11,284 nt of DNA from Planctomycetota bacterium (lineage in GTDB: Bacteria > Planctomycetota > Phycisphaerae > UBA1845), in contig JADFHG010000060.1 of the NCBI GenBank assembly GCA_022567365.1, positions 1-11,284 of the forward strand, read 5' to 3'. This document shows positions 1-7,447 of the stretch, piece by piece. The number at the start of each line of letters is the position of its first letter. Within the stretch, counting starts at the first letter, position 1. Below the pieces are notes generated by a model that saw only the letters and a list, made by a program, of their open reading frames with translations, made no database searches and was not told where the DNA came from. The position numbers and the translations under genes are program-made.

Positions 1-129
1 AGCGGCCACCGTCGCAGCGGCCGTCAGGCGACCGAAAACATGGTCCGACTCCGCCCCTGGGAGGTTGGTCAGCAGTCTGCTGGCGCGCTTGGGCATAGGC
101 ATGGACGCCGCGCCGAGGTCGTGGATCAT
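1..129 (-). CDS. possible start of a leftward gene, truncated by window edge
   Basis: On the minus strand one frame is open from a stop at 219-217 to the window edge. Starting at the ATG at 129 it reads 43 residues, including MPKRASRLLTNLPGAESDHV and then an alanine-rich stretch. Two further in-frame ATGs lie at 102 and 96. The residue mix (GC-ending codons, no excess of Arg) looks more protein-like than the overlapping plus-strand frames. No clear Shine-Dalgarno precedes any of the ATGs and no domain can be recognised in so short a piece. It would be divergent from the secreted-protein gene at 488. It could equally be chance open sequence, so I give it low weight. Confidence 0.25.
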   Translation of the reverse strand, partial: MIHDLGAASMPMPKRASRLLTNLPGAESDHVFGRLTAAATVAA

Positions 130-303
130 GCCCAAAGGATGCACAGGTCCGTAGGTGATGAACCGATGTGTATGGTTTTCGGACGACCCCGGACGGCCAA
201 AGACAGCGTGAATCCACTACACCGCCGGCGGCGGATGGGTCGTGCGAGTCGAACTCCCCAATCCGTTCCGAATTCGCACCCAAGTCCGCGGCGGCGGTTT
301 CCC

Positions 304-333
304 TTGAAAAACAGACGGAGATTCGCCTACAAT
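304..333 (+). promoter_or_regulatory. sigma70-type promoter for the secreted-protein gene
   Basis: TTGAAA at 304-309 and TACAAT at 328-333 are separated by 18 bp. Each hexamer matches the sigma70 consensus at five of six positions. Transcription would begin near 340, about 148 nt before the ATG at 488. No other plausible promoter lies closer to the gene. Confidence 0.6.
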
Positions 334-470
334 GCGGATTCAGCGTCCACATCCCGCCTGACCGGCGTGGCGCCGGGGCCGTGTCGTACGGTTGCGGTTG
401 GACTTGCGGTTGGGCTACGGTGTGTTGACTGCGGGTGAGGAAGGATTCCAACGACAGAATCGGTCTATTC

Positions 471-480
471 GGAAGGAAGG
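471..480 (+). promoter_or_regulatory. ribosome binding site fixing the start at 488
   Basis: The purine run GGAAGGAAGG ends 7 nt before the ATG at 488. It supports that start over an in-frame ATG at 392, which has no such site and would put 32 non-signal residues ahead of a clear signal peptide. Confidence 0.7.
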
Positions 481-487
481 TGTCACG

Positions 488-2605
488 ATGGTGGCGAAGC
501 GGATTATGGCATTGGGGTTGAGTGCCTGGCTGGCATGTTCGGCCGCGGCATTTGCGGGTGGCAACGGTAAACTCGGTCATACCGGACCGAAAAGCCAGAC
601 AAAGGGCGGGGTCGAGGGAAGCACGTCATTGCGTTTCCAGATGAAAGACCAACAGGAAGTTGTGCCGGACGGCGAATTGGTGGGCGGCATCGGTGGCGGC
701 TTTGCCGGCGGTCCGATCAATGATGGATGCGCCGACTCCGTGCCGATTTCCAACGGGGCCACGTCATTCAGCACGATCGGCGCGGATGAGGACGGCCCGG
801 TGCTTCCGGCCGAGTGTGACGAGGACTTCGGGGTCGATTTACGAGCCGACATCTGGTTCGATTATGATGCGTCGTGCACCGGAACGCTCACCGTGAGTAC
901 CTGTGGCGCGGCGACCTACGATACTCGGCTTGCCCTGTACAGTGCATGCACGTGTCCAGCTACAAACGACGACTTTCATGCCTGTAACGACGATGGTCCA
1001 GGCTGCCCGGACTTTACGTCGATTCTCGTGGCCGAGGTCGAACAGGGAACGTGCTACAAGCTGCGCGTGGGCGGATGGGGCGATCCCGACTTTCCCGACG
1101 ATCCCGGCGCACAAGGCACCGGAACGCTGACGGTCACCTGCGAACCATCCGGTCCCGGCCCCTGCTTGGGGGAGATTCTTTCGGTCGAACCCGCGGACGG
1201 GACCGAGGACGCACGGCAACCGCACGTACCCGGACCCGGCGCCGACGAGGATCCCGCCGACCGGCAGGGCATAGGCTCGGCGGACGAACCGATCATCATG
1301 ACCCTTGATGTCGCGGGGGAGCCGGACTCGTGCTTCTTCCTGTGCGAAACCGCGCCGGACGCGGTGCTCGGCGAGAACGGTGTCGCCAGCGTCACCGAGA
1401 CGGGGAACGGCGTGTATGAAATCGTTCTGAATCACGCGATCGCCCCGGGGAGCGTGACGACGATTTCGTATGGGAACCAGTTCGTCGAGTTCTTGTCGCA
1501 CCCGGCCAATACCAACCACGACGGGTTCAGCAACGCCAACGACATTCTCCATACGATCGACATGCTCAACGGCGTCGTAGAGCCGGAGTTCGGAGAGTTC
1601 AGCACCGACGTGGACCACAGCGGCCTCTTCGGAACCTCCGACGTTCTTCGCGTCATCGACCTGCTCAACGGAGCGATACCGTATGCGATTTGGTTGGGCG
1701 CGGCCCGGCCCGTCAACGACGGCGATTGCCCGGGCGAAGTCCAGGATCCTTGCGGCGACGGTGTATGCGACGAGCCCATCCCGCCGACGAGCGACTGCTG
1801 CATCGCCAATGGCACGCCCGGTTGCGACGATCCCGAATGCGAAGCCGCGGTGTGTGCGTGCGATGCGTTCTGCTGCGACAACCAGTGGGACAATCTCTGC
1901 GCCACCAACGGCGAGAACGACAACGGTTGCGGGGCGGGGGTGCTCTGCGAGGAACTTTGCACGGTGGGCGGCGGCGACGAGGACTGTTTATCTTGCCCGG
2001 CGGACTGCGAGTGCCCCGACGATTCCTGCACCGAGGCCGTCGACATCTTTGACGGAGACACAGACTTCTCGACCATCGGCGCCACGACGGACGGCCCGGA
2101 ACTTCCCATCGAGTGTGATAAGAATTTCGGTCTGGTCCTCGGTGCGGACATCTGGTTCGAGTACGTCGCGACGTGCTCGGGCGTCATGACCACGAGCACG
2201 TGCGATCAGGCCGACTATGACACGCGATTGGCCATTTACGAGCTGTGTGAGTGTCCGGTGAGCAATGACCTGCTCGTGGGCTGCAACGACGACGGCGAAG
2301 GCTGTGCCGATTTTTCGTCGTTCATGGAGGCCAACGTCGTCGAGGGCACGTGCTACAAACTGCGCGTCGGCGGATGGGCGCCGGAGGGTGGCGCCGGTGC
2401 CACCGGCAGCGGTACGCTGAGCATCAGTTGCGTGAACCCCTTCCCGATATGCGACGACGCCGAGGGAGAGTGTACGGAGGCGAACGGAACCCCGGGCTGC
2501 AACGATCCGGCCTGTTGTGTCGTCGTGTGTACGATCGACCCGTTCTGCTGCAACGCTATGTGGGACGGGAGTTGCGCGGACCATGCGATCGAAGAGTGCG
2601 ACTAG
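488..2605 (+). CDS. secreted Cys-rich protein with two PPC-like domains and dockerin-like repeats
   Basis: A 705-residue exported protein of unknown function. Residues 1-23 form a signal peptide (K4-R5, hydrophobic core, cleavage probable after AFA). Domains in order: PPC-like beta-sandwich repeat A (80-218), Ig-like region (about 228-335), paired dockerin-like calcium loops (341-362 and 373-395, each ending IDxLNG), Cys-rich motif (437-472), a further Cys-rich spacer (480-510), PPC-like repeat B (512-648) and a second Cys-rich motif (662-704). The two PPC-like repeats share DIWF, YDTRLA, CNDDG and GTCYKLRVGGW. The two Cys-rich motifs share ANGTPGC, FCC and WD..C. About 50 cysteines imply disulphide bonding outside the cytoplasm. 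PPC-like domains often occur on secreted enzymes, but no catalytic domain is visible here, so a structural or binding role is more likely. The gene is monocistronic, with its own promoter and terminator. Confidence 0.9.
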   Translation: MVAKRIMALGLSAWLACSAAAFAGGNGKLGHTGPKSQTKGGVEGSTSLRFQMKDQQEVVPDGELVGGIGGGFAGGPINDGCADSVPISNGATSFSTIGADEDGPVLPAECDEDFGVDLRADIWFDYDASCTGTLTVSTCGAATYDTRLALYSACTCPATNDDFHACNDDGPGCPDFTSILVAEVEQGTCYKLRVGGWGDPDFPDDPGAQGTGTLTVTCEPSGPGPCLGEILSVEPADGTEDARQPHVPGPGADEDPADRQGIGSADEPIIMTLDVAGEPDSCFFLCETAPDAVLGENGVASVTETGNGVYEIVLNHAIAPGSVTTISYGNQFVEFLSHPANTNHDGFSNANDILHTIDMLNGVVEPEFGEFSTDVDHSGLFGTSDVLRVIDLLNGAIPYAIWLGAARPVNDGDCPGEVQDPCGDGVCDEPIPPTSDCCIANGTPGCDDPECEAAVCACDAFCCDNQWDNLCATNGENDNGCGAGVLCEELCTVGGGDEDCLSCPADCECPDDSCTEAVDIFDGDTDFSTIGATTDGPELPIECDKNFGLVLGADIWFEYVATCSGVMTTSTCDQADYDTRLAIYELCECPVSNDLLVGCNDDGEGCADFSSFMEANVVEGTCYKLRVGGWAPEGGAGATGSGTLSISCVNPFPICDDAEGECTEANGTPGCNDPACCVVVCTIDPFCCNAMWDGSCADHAIEECD

Positions 2606-2685
2606 CCGAGCGTTGACCTGTCGGCCGTCACATGCAAGTGGCTCGATGGCCGGCGGCTTGCGTTCGTCGCTTCGATAGACTCAAT

Positions 2686-2723
2686 CGCCCCCCGAAGGTA
2701 TACGCCTTCGGGGGGCGTTTTTT
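2686..2723 (+). terminator. strong Rho-independent terminator
   Basis: A perfect 13-bp GC-rich stem (2686-2698 pairing with 2705-2717) has a 6-nt loop and is followed directly by six T (2718-2723). It lies 81 nt after the stop of the secreted-protein gene. The convergent PIN gene stops at 2775, so transcripts from the other side also read into the hairpin. On that strand the stem is followed by ATTGAG rather than a U-run, so it should act mainly on the plus strand. Confidence 0.92.
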
Positions 2724-2774
2724 GCGGTATGCCGAACATGCCATTTGACTTGCACGTGCGATTGTGAGCAAGGG

Positions 2775-3320
2775 TCAGGCGTCTTGCCCGGCGAGGTCGC
2801 TCGATTCCGCCCAATCCTCAGACCGGAAGTCTGGGTACAGCCCACAAACGGTCTCGCGAATTCGCCACATCTTGTCCGACGTGACCAAGACCAAGTTGCG
2901 CTCCACCGCCTGTGCGACGATCCACAGATCGTTCTCGTCGATGCCGAGTTCCCGAGCCGCGACAGGGTTGTACAGCTTCTCAGGGCGCCTCTTTTTTCCC
3001 GTGGGCCATCCGCCTTTGGGAGGATACGTCTCCTCGAGCTTGGCGCGGATTCGTCCAAACGGCTCGGTGGTGTGTCTTGACACCGCAAGAATCTGCGGAA
3101 GCCGACGACGCACGAACGCGATGAACTCGTCACGCTTGGTGCCCGCGCCACCGGGGTTGCGCGCATGTCCGTACTCCATCTCGCCGAGCGTGATCGCCGA
3201 AACATAGAGCGGCGAGTCGGCCCCGCGCGCGTCCGCGCGCGTCTTTACTTCGGGAAACGAACCTGACTCGCCGTCGAACCAATGTCTAATCACGTTGGTG
3301 TCGAGAAGATAGCCATGCAC
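2775..3320 (-). CDS. PIN-domain (VapC-like) nuclease
   Basis: A 181-residue PIN-domain protein, probably a metal-dependent ribonuclease or nuclease of the VapC type. The four family acids are visible: D7 in LLDTNVI, E47 in ITLGEMEYG, D131 in ENDLWIVAQA and D149 in LVTSDK. It is longer than a typical VapC (about 130-140 residues). The extra length is largely a basic segment at about 95-120 containing GKKRRPEK, plus a C-terminal tail after the last acid. The start is GTG at 3320, only 2 nt after the stop of the methyltransferase gene. GAGGAG at the end of that gene serves as ribosome binding site, so translation is probably coupled. No VapB-like antitoxin gene lies on either side. This points to a role tied to the methyltransferase, though a solitary toxin controlled by a distant antitoxin remains possible. 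Confidence 0.85.
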   Translation of the reverse strand: MHGYLLDTNVIRHWFDGESGSFPEVKTRADARGADSPLYVSAITLGEMEYGHARNPGGAGTKRDEFIAFVRRRLPQILAVSRHTTEPFGRIRAKLEETYPPKGGWPTGKKRRPEKLYNPVAARELGIDENDLWIVAQAVERNLVLVTSDKMWRIRETVCGLYPDFRSEDWAESSDLAGQDA

Positions 3321-3322
3321 GC

Positions 3323-5917
3323 CTACTTCTCCTCGTAGACATCCGTCGCGGTTCGCAGGGCTGCAAGCACGTCAGGCGAAACGGTACGCGGGGCCTCGCG
3401 AAAGCGGCCCAACGTGGAACGGGCGTAGTCCTCCGAGATGAGCTCGTGCAGCGGAACAAAGGCGTCGAAGCCCGGCGGGTAATACCCGCGGAACTCGCAG
3501 CCGACGCCCTTGCGCTCCACGCCGGTGAACAGGTCCAGCAACTGATACTCCAAGCGCGGCGGGAGGTCGTACGCACGAAGCACGGCAGCGTCCAGGTCGA
3601 GCAAGGCGCACTTGATACCCTCGGGTGCCGACTCGCTGCGAAAGAGCGGCCCCGCAGTGTTCGCAAGTTCGCGGTATCGCCGCGCGGCCAGTTCGATGGC
3701 AGCCTCGTGCTCGGGAGAACGCTCGGGTACGGGCATCTTGCGCATCGTGCCCACTAGAATGTCCCGCTTGCCCAGATGATCGTATGCGAACGCGTTGGCG
3801 ACGGGTGAGTTCATGATCGCCCAAAGATAGAGAGCGCTAGGGCCGTCGGGCTTTGACCGGATGGCAGAGAATCGACTGGTCAAAGCGCGGCCATGCTCGT
3901 CGAGTGTCGCCTTAAGTCGCCACGCTTGTCGAGAAACGCGCGCGTAGTTGAGGAGCACCTGCGGCTTGCCTGTCGGTTTGCCGTGCCGGTAGCTCAACAC
4001 AACACGCGGGTCGAGGTTCAGCCTTACCGGAGTCGGTAAGCCGCAAATCTGAAGGTCGGCGTCCACGTTGGCGAAGCCGAGTTCGCCCGTTTTCGCAGAC
4101 TTGTCTCGAACCGTCCAGCACCCGCTTGGCAGACTCGTGCCTTTGTGGTCCAGCCCCTTGCCCATGGATGCGAACCGCTCCAGAGTTAGTACATCCGGCA
4201 GGTACGCCCACACCTCGTCCAGTTCCGGCACCCTCAGGTCCACGTCTGTACGCTTTGCAAACCTGCTCTGCAGCACTTGGCGCTCCAAAGAAAACGCCAG
4301 ACGCGCCTTGAACCTCTCCATGCCCTGCTCGCGAACGCGCCGATACCACAGCATCGCCGGCTTGGTCCGGGCTTTTTTCTTTCGGCCCATGAGCACGGCC
4401 ACTTCATGACCGCTGTGTTCAAACAAGTTATCCGCAAACTCGTCGATTTCGGTGAGCTCGCACTCCTCGAGCAGAAACTCGCGGACAGGCTGAGACTCCT
4501 TGTTGTGCAGCACGCCCTGCGGCACCACGATGCCGAACACGCCTCCCGGCGGCAGCGTGGGTAGGGTTCGCTTGAGCATCTCTACCGCTTTCGTCTGCGA
4601 GGTGATCGCCTCGCCCCGCTTTTTGTAGCTCTCCCGCTGCTCCTCCGTGAACCGCTCGAAGGGAGGATTGGCCAGCAGGATGTGAGCCTTCTTGGCGTGT
4701 CCGGCGAGTACGCCCGGATCGAACATATCGCCTTGCGTCAGCGCCCACTTGTTGCCATGTGGCTCGTCGGCAAGCGTGAGCGCCAGCTTGGCCACTTCCA
4801 GCGCGAACGAGTCACTCTCCAACCCATGGAGGTGTGAGCGCAAGTAGTCGTGCGAATTGCCTGGCCCTCCGGTGGCGCCCCAATCGCGCAGCCACCGCAT
4901 GGTCGCCGTCAGGAACGGCGCGTGCCCGCACGCCGGCTCGAAGACGTGCCGATCCTCGGGTCTGATCTCCTCGATCAACGGCCACAATTGCGAGAGCATA
5001 TGGTTGATGAGCACCGACGGAGTGCTGTGGATGCCGAGTTCCTTACGGATGTCGTAGTCGTCCGACGCCTTCTTGCGTTTGCCGCGCCCCGCAGTCTTGT
5101 CGATCAGCGTGTTCTCATAGACATACGCGAGCGACTCGCTCGATACGTCCGCCAGCGAGCCGCAAGAGGCGATCCGTTTCGCGGCCGCGTCGATGGCTGG
5201 ACGGCCCGACTTGCCGAAAGGCGGGTATCGATCTGTCTCGCCATGATGCTTGCCGATGCGATCGAAGACCTCGTCCACGTTGGAGAGGTTGATCCTTTTG
5301 AAGTTCGGCACGCCCTTGTCGTGCAGGATCTTTGCGGCAAGCATCCAGAATACGGTACGGTACACCTTCTCCTGTGCTTTCCGGAAATCCAGACGTGTGT
5401 CGAGTTCGCCTCGAAGCCCGCTGATCACGTCTTCGACGAGGCGCGTCAGCGTCTCGCCGCGGTTCTTCTCTACCGCAGGCATCAGCCCCGCGTCGAAGAA
5501 CCAAAGCTGTTCACCCAGGCTTCCCGGCTTGCGTAGCTTGCTCGCGTAGATCCGGCTGGGATGAAGGGTGTCCTTCTCTTGACGCAGGACTGCACCGAGC
5601 GTGGACCATTCCAGGAATCGGGGCTTGTCCTTCGGCCCGTTTGGCCCCATCGCCCACCAATCCACGCCCTGGCCGTGGCAGGCGAAAACCGTGGGTGTCC
5701 CAAGAGTACTCACCCGTGCGGCGGACGCGCGCGAATCGCCATCCTTGTCTACCACGGCGATGCAGGCGGACCAGGAGTCCCACGGCTTGCCGGCGAACGC
5801 GACGACCGGAACGGTCACGTCGTCGAACTTGAAGGGCATCGCCAGTTGATTCTTGCCATAACCGCATCGGCGCAGGTGAGGCGCGAGATCCGTCGCGGAA
5901 TGAGGCGTTCGCGGCAT
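3323..5917 (-). CDS. N6-adenine DNA methyltransferase (large, gamma-like class)
   Basis: An 864-residue SAM-dependent DNA methyltransferase predicted to methylate adenine N6. Motif I is FEPACG (326-331), the acidic motif II is in HGLESDSFALEVAKLAL, motif III is GDMFD (396-400) and the catalytic motif IV is NPPF (417-420). The order places it in the N6_Mtase/HsdM-like group. Residues 1-160 form a separate N-terminal domain with LGTPTVFACHG and WW motifs. Residues 550-760 are probably the target-recognition region. The C-terminus carries a conserved-looking block (LLDLF, GYYPPGFDAFVPLHEL, ARST). No helicase and no clear PD-(D/E)XK active site is visible. I chose the ATG at 5917. A longer frame from TTG at 5974 exists, but it would start almost at the predicted transcription start. 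The PIN gene follows immediately. It could be an orphan or regulatory methyltransferase, or the modification half of a defence system. Confidence 0.88.
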   Translation of the reverse strand: MPRTPHSATDLAPHLRRCGYGKNQLAMPFKFDDVTVPVVAFAGKPWDSWSACIAVVDKDGDSRASAARVSTLGTPTVFACHGQGVDWWAMGPNGPKDKPRFLEWSTLGAVLRQEKDTLHPSRIYASKLRKPGSLGEQLWFFDAGLMPAVEKNRGETLTRLVEDVISGLRGELDTRLDFRKAQEKVYRTVFWMLAAKILHDKGVPNFKRINLSNVDEVFDRIGKHHGETDRYPPFGKSGRPAIDAAAKRIASCGSLADVSSESLAYVYENTLIDKTAGRGKRKKASDDYDIRKELGIHSTPSVLINHMLSQLWPLIEEIRPEDRHVFEPACGHAPFLTATMRWLRDWGATGGPGNSHDYLRSHLHGLESDSFALEVAKLALTLADEPHGNKWALTQGDMFDPGVLAGHAKKAHILLANPPFERFTEEQRESYKKRGEAITSQTKAVEMLKRTLPTLPPGGVFGIVVPQGVLHNKESQPVREFLLEECELTEIDEFADNLFEHSGHEVAVLMGRKKKARTKPAMLWYRRVREQGMERFKARLAFSLERQVLQSRFAKRTDVDLRVPELDEVWAYLPDVLTLERFASMGKGLDHKGTSLPSGCWTVRDKSAKTGELGFANVDADLQICGLPTPVRLNLDPRVVLSYRHGKPTGKPQVLLNYARVSRQAWRLKATLDEHGRALTSRFSAIRSKPDGPSALYLWAIMNSPVANAFAYDHLGKRDILVGTMRKMPVPERSPEHEAAIELAARRYRELANTAGPLFRSESAPEGIKCALLDLDAAVLRAYDLPPRLEYQLLDLFTGVERKGVGCEFRGYYPPGFDAFVPLHELISEDYARSTLGRFREAPRTVSPDVLAALRTATDVYEEK

Positions 5918-5978
5918 GGCGGCAGTTTCTCTCCCGATCAATGAGACCCTGATGCACGCGCATCCGATGCCCAAGTTG

Positions 5979-6006
5979 ATTGTACGACCCTCATTGCCTG
6001 TGTCAC
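5979..6006 (-). promoter_or_regulatory. sigma70-type promoter of the methyltransferase-PIN operon
   Basis: Read on the minus strand, GTGACA (6006-6001) and TACAAT (5984-5979) are separated by 16 bp, and each hexamer matches consensus at five of six positions. Transcription would start near 5972. This leaves a leader of about 55 nt before the ATG at 5917 and argues against the TTG at 5974 as a start. Confidence 0.6.
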
Positions 6007-6079
6007 GCGATTATTTCACCGTGGACGAGGCACGCGGTTCAAGTGCTTCGCGACAGTGGTGAATCAACCACCTTCGTCG

Positions 6080-6091
6080 CGCTCCGGAGCG
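6080..6091. repeat. 12-bp perfect palindrome in the divergent region
   Basis: CGCTCCGGAGCG is self-complementary and sits between the divergent methyltransferase and glycosyltransferase genes, about 75 bp upstream of the methyltransferase -35. It could be an operator for a dimeric regulator, but no second copy is evident and in GC-rich DNA it may be chance. Confidence 0.3.
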
Positions 6092-6211
6092 AGGCTATTC
6101 GTAGCGCGCTGGCACTAACGTGAACTCGCCAGGATCGTGTCTCCAGCCACCTTTCGCAATGACCGATAAGTACGCACCGGCGCGTCCGGTGAGGGCGCCC
6201 GGCTCGGATGA

Positions 6212-7447
6212 ATGCGTATGAAGATCGGCATCTTTCAACACGGTTGGTGGCGTGAGGCCATCGCGGTCGGCGGGCACGATCCTATCGAACTGCCAATGCC
6301 TGACCTCACCGCCGCCGGCCCGTACGCGGCGGATCTGTCAACGCGCCGAGAAAACGGCTCCGCGATGCATGCGGTGCTGACCGAGCAACCGGTGGACGTC
6401 ATGCTCGACAACGGCGGCGTGGGGCTCGCCTTCCTCCCGGGCACGCAAGGACCTAACGACCTGCGTCTGGTGCACGAAGCCGCGGGCGTGCGCCTCTTCT
6501 CACATTTCATCGATCCGGTCACGACCGTCATGCAAGGGTTGGACTGGCCGACCGTCTGGCAGGCTTTGAAGAGCCGGATGTGGGTCAAAGCCGTCTGGGA
6601 TCGCGCCCAGGTCCGCGAATTGCAGCGCTTCGGCGTGCCGAGCGTCATTCACCTGCCCATGGCCGCGCCCGACCGCGAATACGACAGCGATCCCGTCGAT
6701 CCCGACACCTGCCGACCCATCGTCTCGTTCGTCGGCGGTCAGAACACGTCGTTCTACCTGCGCGGCCGATCGATCGATCCAGAGACGCTCCTGCCCGCGA
6801 CCATGGCGCACGCTGTTCGCGCGGACATGCCGGGCATGGATTTCCTCGAGTTTTACCACGACCTCTACGGCCTGGCGGCACTGCCGAAGGACGGCGACGA
6901 CCTCGAGACGCAGGTTCACAAGACGCAGACGTACTTCTGCGCAAAACTCGCCTACAACGCGGCGCTTTGCATCAAGAACCGCGACCGATTCGTGATCTTT
7001 CTGTCGCGAAAACTCGGACCTGTGTTTGAGCTGATCGGGCGGGGCTGGGACACGGCATACGGGCTTGCCTGCGCGCCGCAGATCGCCACCCACGACGCGT
7101 ACTTCGATTACCTCAGACATTGCGCGATCAACGTGAACCTGGTGAACGGAAACGCCGAGACCGGTCTGAACATGCGCCACTTCGAGATCACCGCGGCCGG
7201 GGGTTTCATGCTCTGCCGCGATCAAGGCGAGCTTCGCGAGTGCTTCGACGTCGGCAGCGAATGCGAGGTGTTCGGCAACGAGGCGGAACTCGTCGAGAAA
7301 ATCGAATACTACCTGAACCATCCCAGCCGGCGCGCGGACATCGCGGCGGCGGGGCAGCGGCGAACCTTGGGCGAGCATTTATACAGCCACCGGCTTGCGC
7401 GAGTCATGAACGAGGTTGCGCGGCAACCGGTTTCCGTCGCCGTATGA
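6212..7447 (+). CDS. CgeB-like family 1 glycosyltransferase (copy 1)
   Basis: A 411-residue protein resembling CgeB/Glyco_trans_1_2 glycosyltransferases, which adopt a GT-B fold and transfer a sugar from a nucleotide donor. The donor-side signature is in the C-terminal half: NLVNGNAETGLNMRHFEITA (309-328), then AGGFML, an acidic loop with FDVGSECEVF (345-354), EKIEYYLNHP and GQRRTLGEHLYSHR. No signal peptide or membrane segment is seen, so it is probably cytosolic. The N-terminal half (MKIGIFQHG and onward) is less conserved and would bind the acceptor. ATGs at 6212 and 6218 are both possible starts; neither has a strong ribosome binding site. A related copy follows at 7757. The acceptor is unknown; a surface polysaccharide or glycoprotein is the usual guess for the family. 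Confidence 0.8.
   Translation: MRMKIGIFQHGWWREAIAVGGHDPIELPMPDLTAAGPYAADLSTRRENGSAMHAVLTEQPVDVMLDNGGVGLAFLPGTQGPNDLRLVHEAAGVRLFSHFIDPVTTVMQGLDWPTVWQALKSRMWVKAVWDRAQVRELQRFGVPSVIHLPMAAPDREYDSDPVDPDTCRPIVSFVGGQNTSFYLRGRSIDPETLLPATMAHAVRADMPGMDFLEFYHDLYGLAALPKDGDDLETQVHKTQTYFCAKLAYNAALCIKNRDRFVIFLSRKLGPVFELIGRGWDTAYGLACAPQIATHDAYFDYLRHCAINVNLVNGNAETGLNMRHFEITAAGGFMLCRDQGELRECFDVGSECEVFGNEAELVEKIEYYLNHPSRRADIAAAGQRRTLGEHLYSHRLARVMNEVARQPVSVAV

Larger units (their letters stand above)
130..487. other. non-coding upstream region and leader
   Basis: I see no convincing gene here. The long plus-strand open frame running through it to 438 is Arg/Pro-rich and has no ribosome binding site. The region contains the promoter at 304-333, and a transcript from it would carry a leader of about 150 nt before the ATG at 488. 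I see no convincing riboswitch or attenuator fold in that leader by eye. Confidence 0.5.

Noticed and set aside
40..438. Plus-strand open frame of 132 codons before the secreted-protein gene
   Set aside because: Arg/Pro-rich, no ribosome binding site, no recognisable motif, and the gene promoter at 304-333 lies inside it.
839..1618. Minus-strand open frame of 259 codons
   Set aside because: Antisense to the well-supported secreted protein; composition is that of a GC-rich shadow frame.
1432..2199. Minus-strand open frame of 255 codons, Ser/Pro-rich
   Set aside because: Shadow of the PPC-like and Cys-rich coding region; Cys codons on the other strand read as Ser/Ala/Thr-type residues.
4850..5536. 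Plus-strand open frame of 228 codons
   Set aside because: Antisense to the methyltransferase core, whose motifs are clear.
6095..6277. Small minus-strand open frame in the divergent region, considered as an antitoxin candidate
   Set aside because: It overlaps the start of the glycosyltransferase gene, has no ribosome binding site or DNA-binding motif, and is separated from the PIN gene by the whole methyltransferase.
6500..7378. Minus-strand open frame of 292 codons
   Set aside because: Antisense to the first glycosyltransferase; Arg/Val-rich with no domain.
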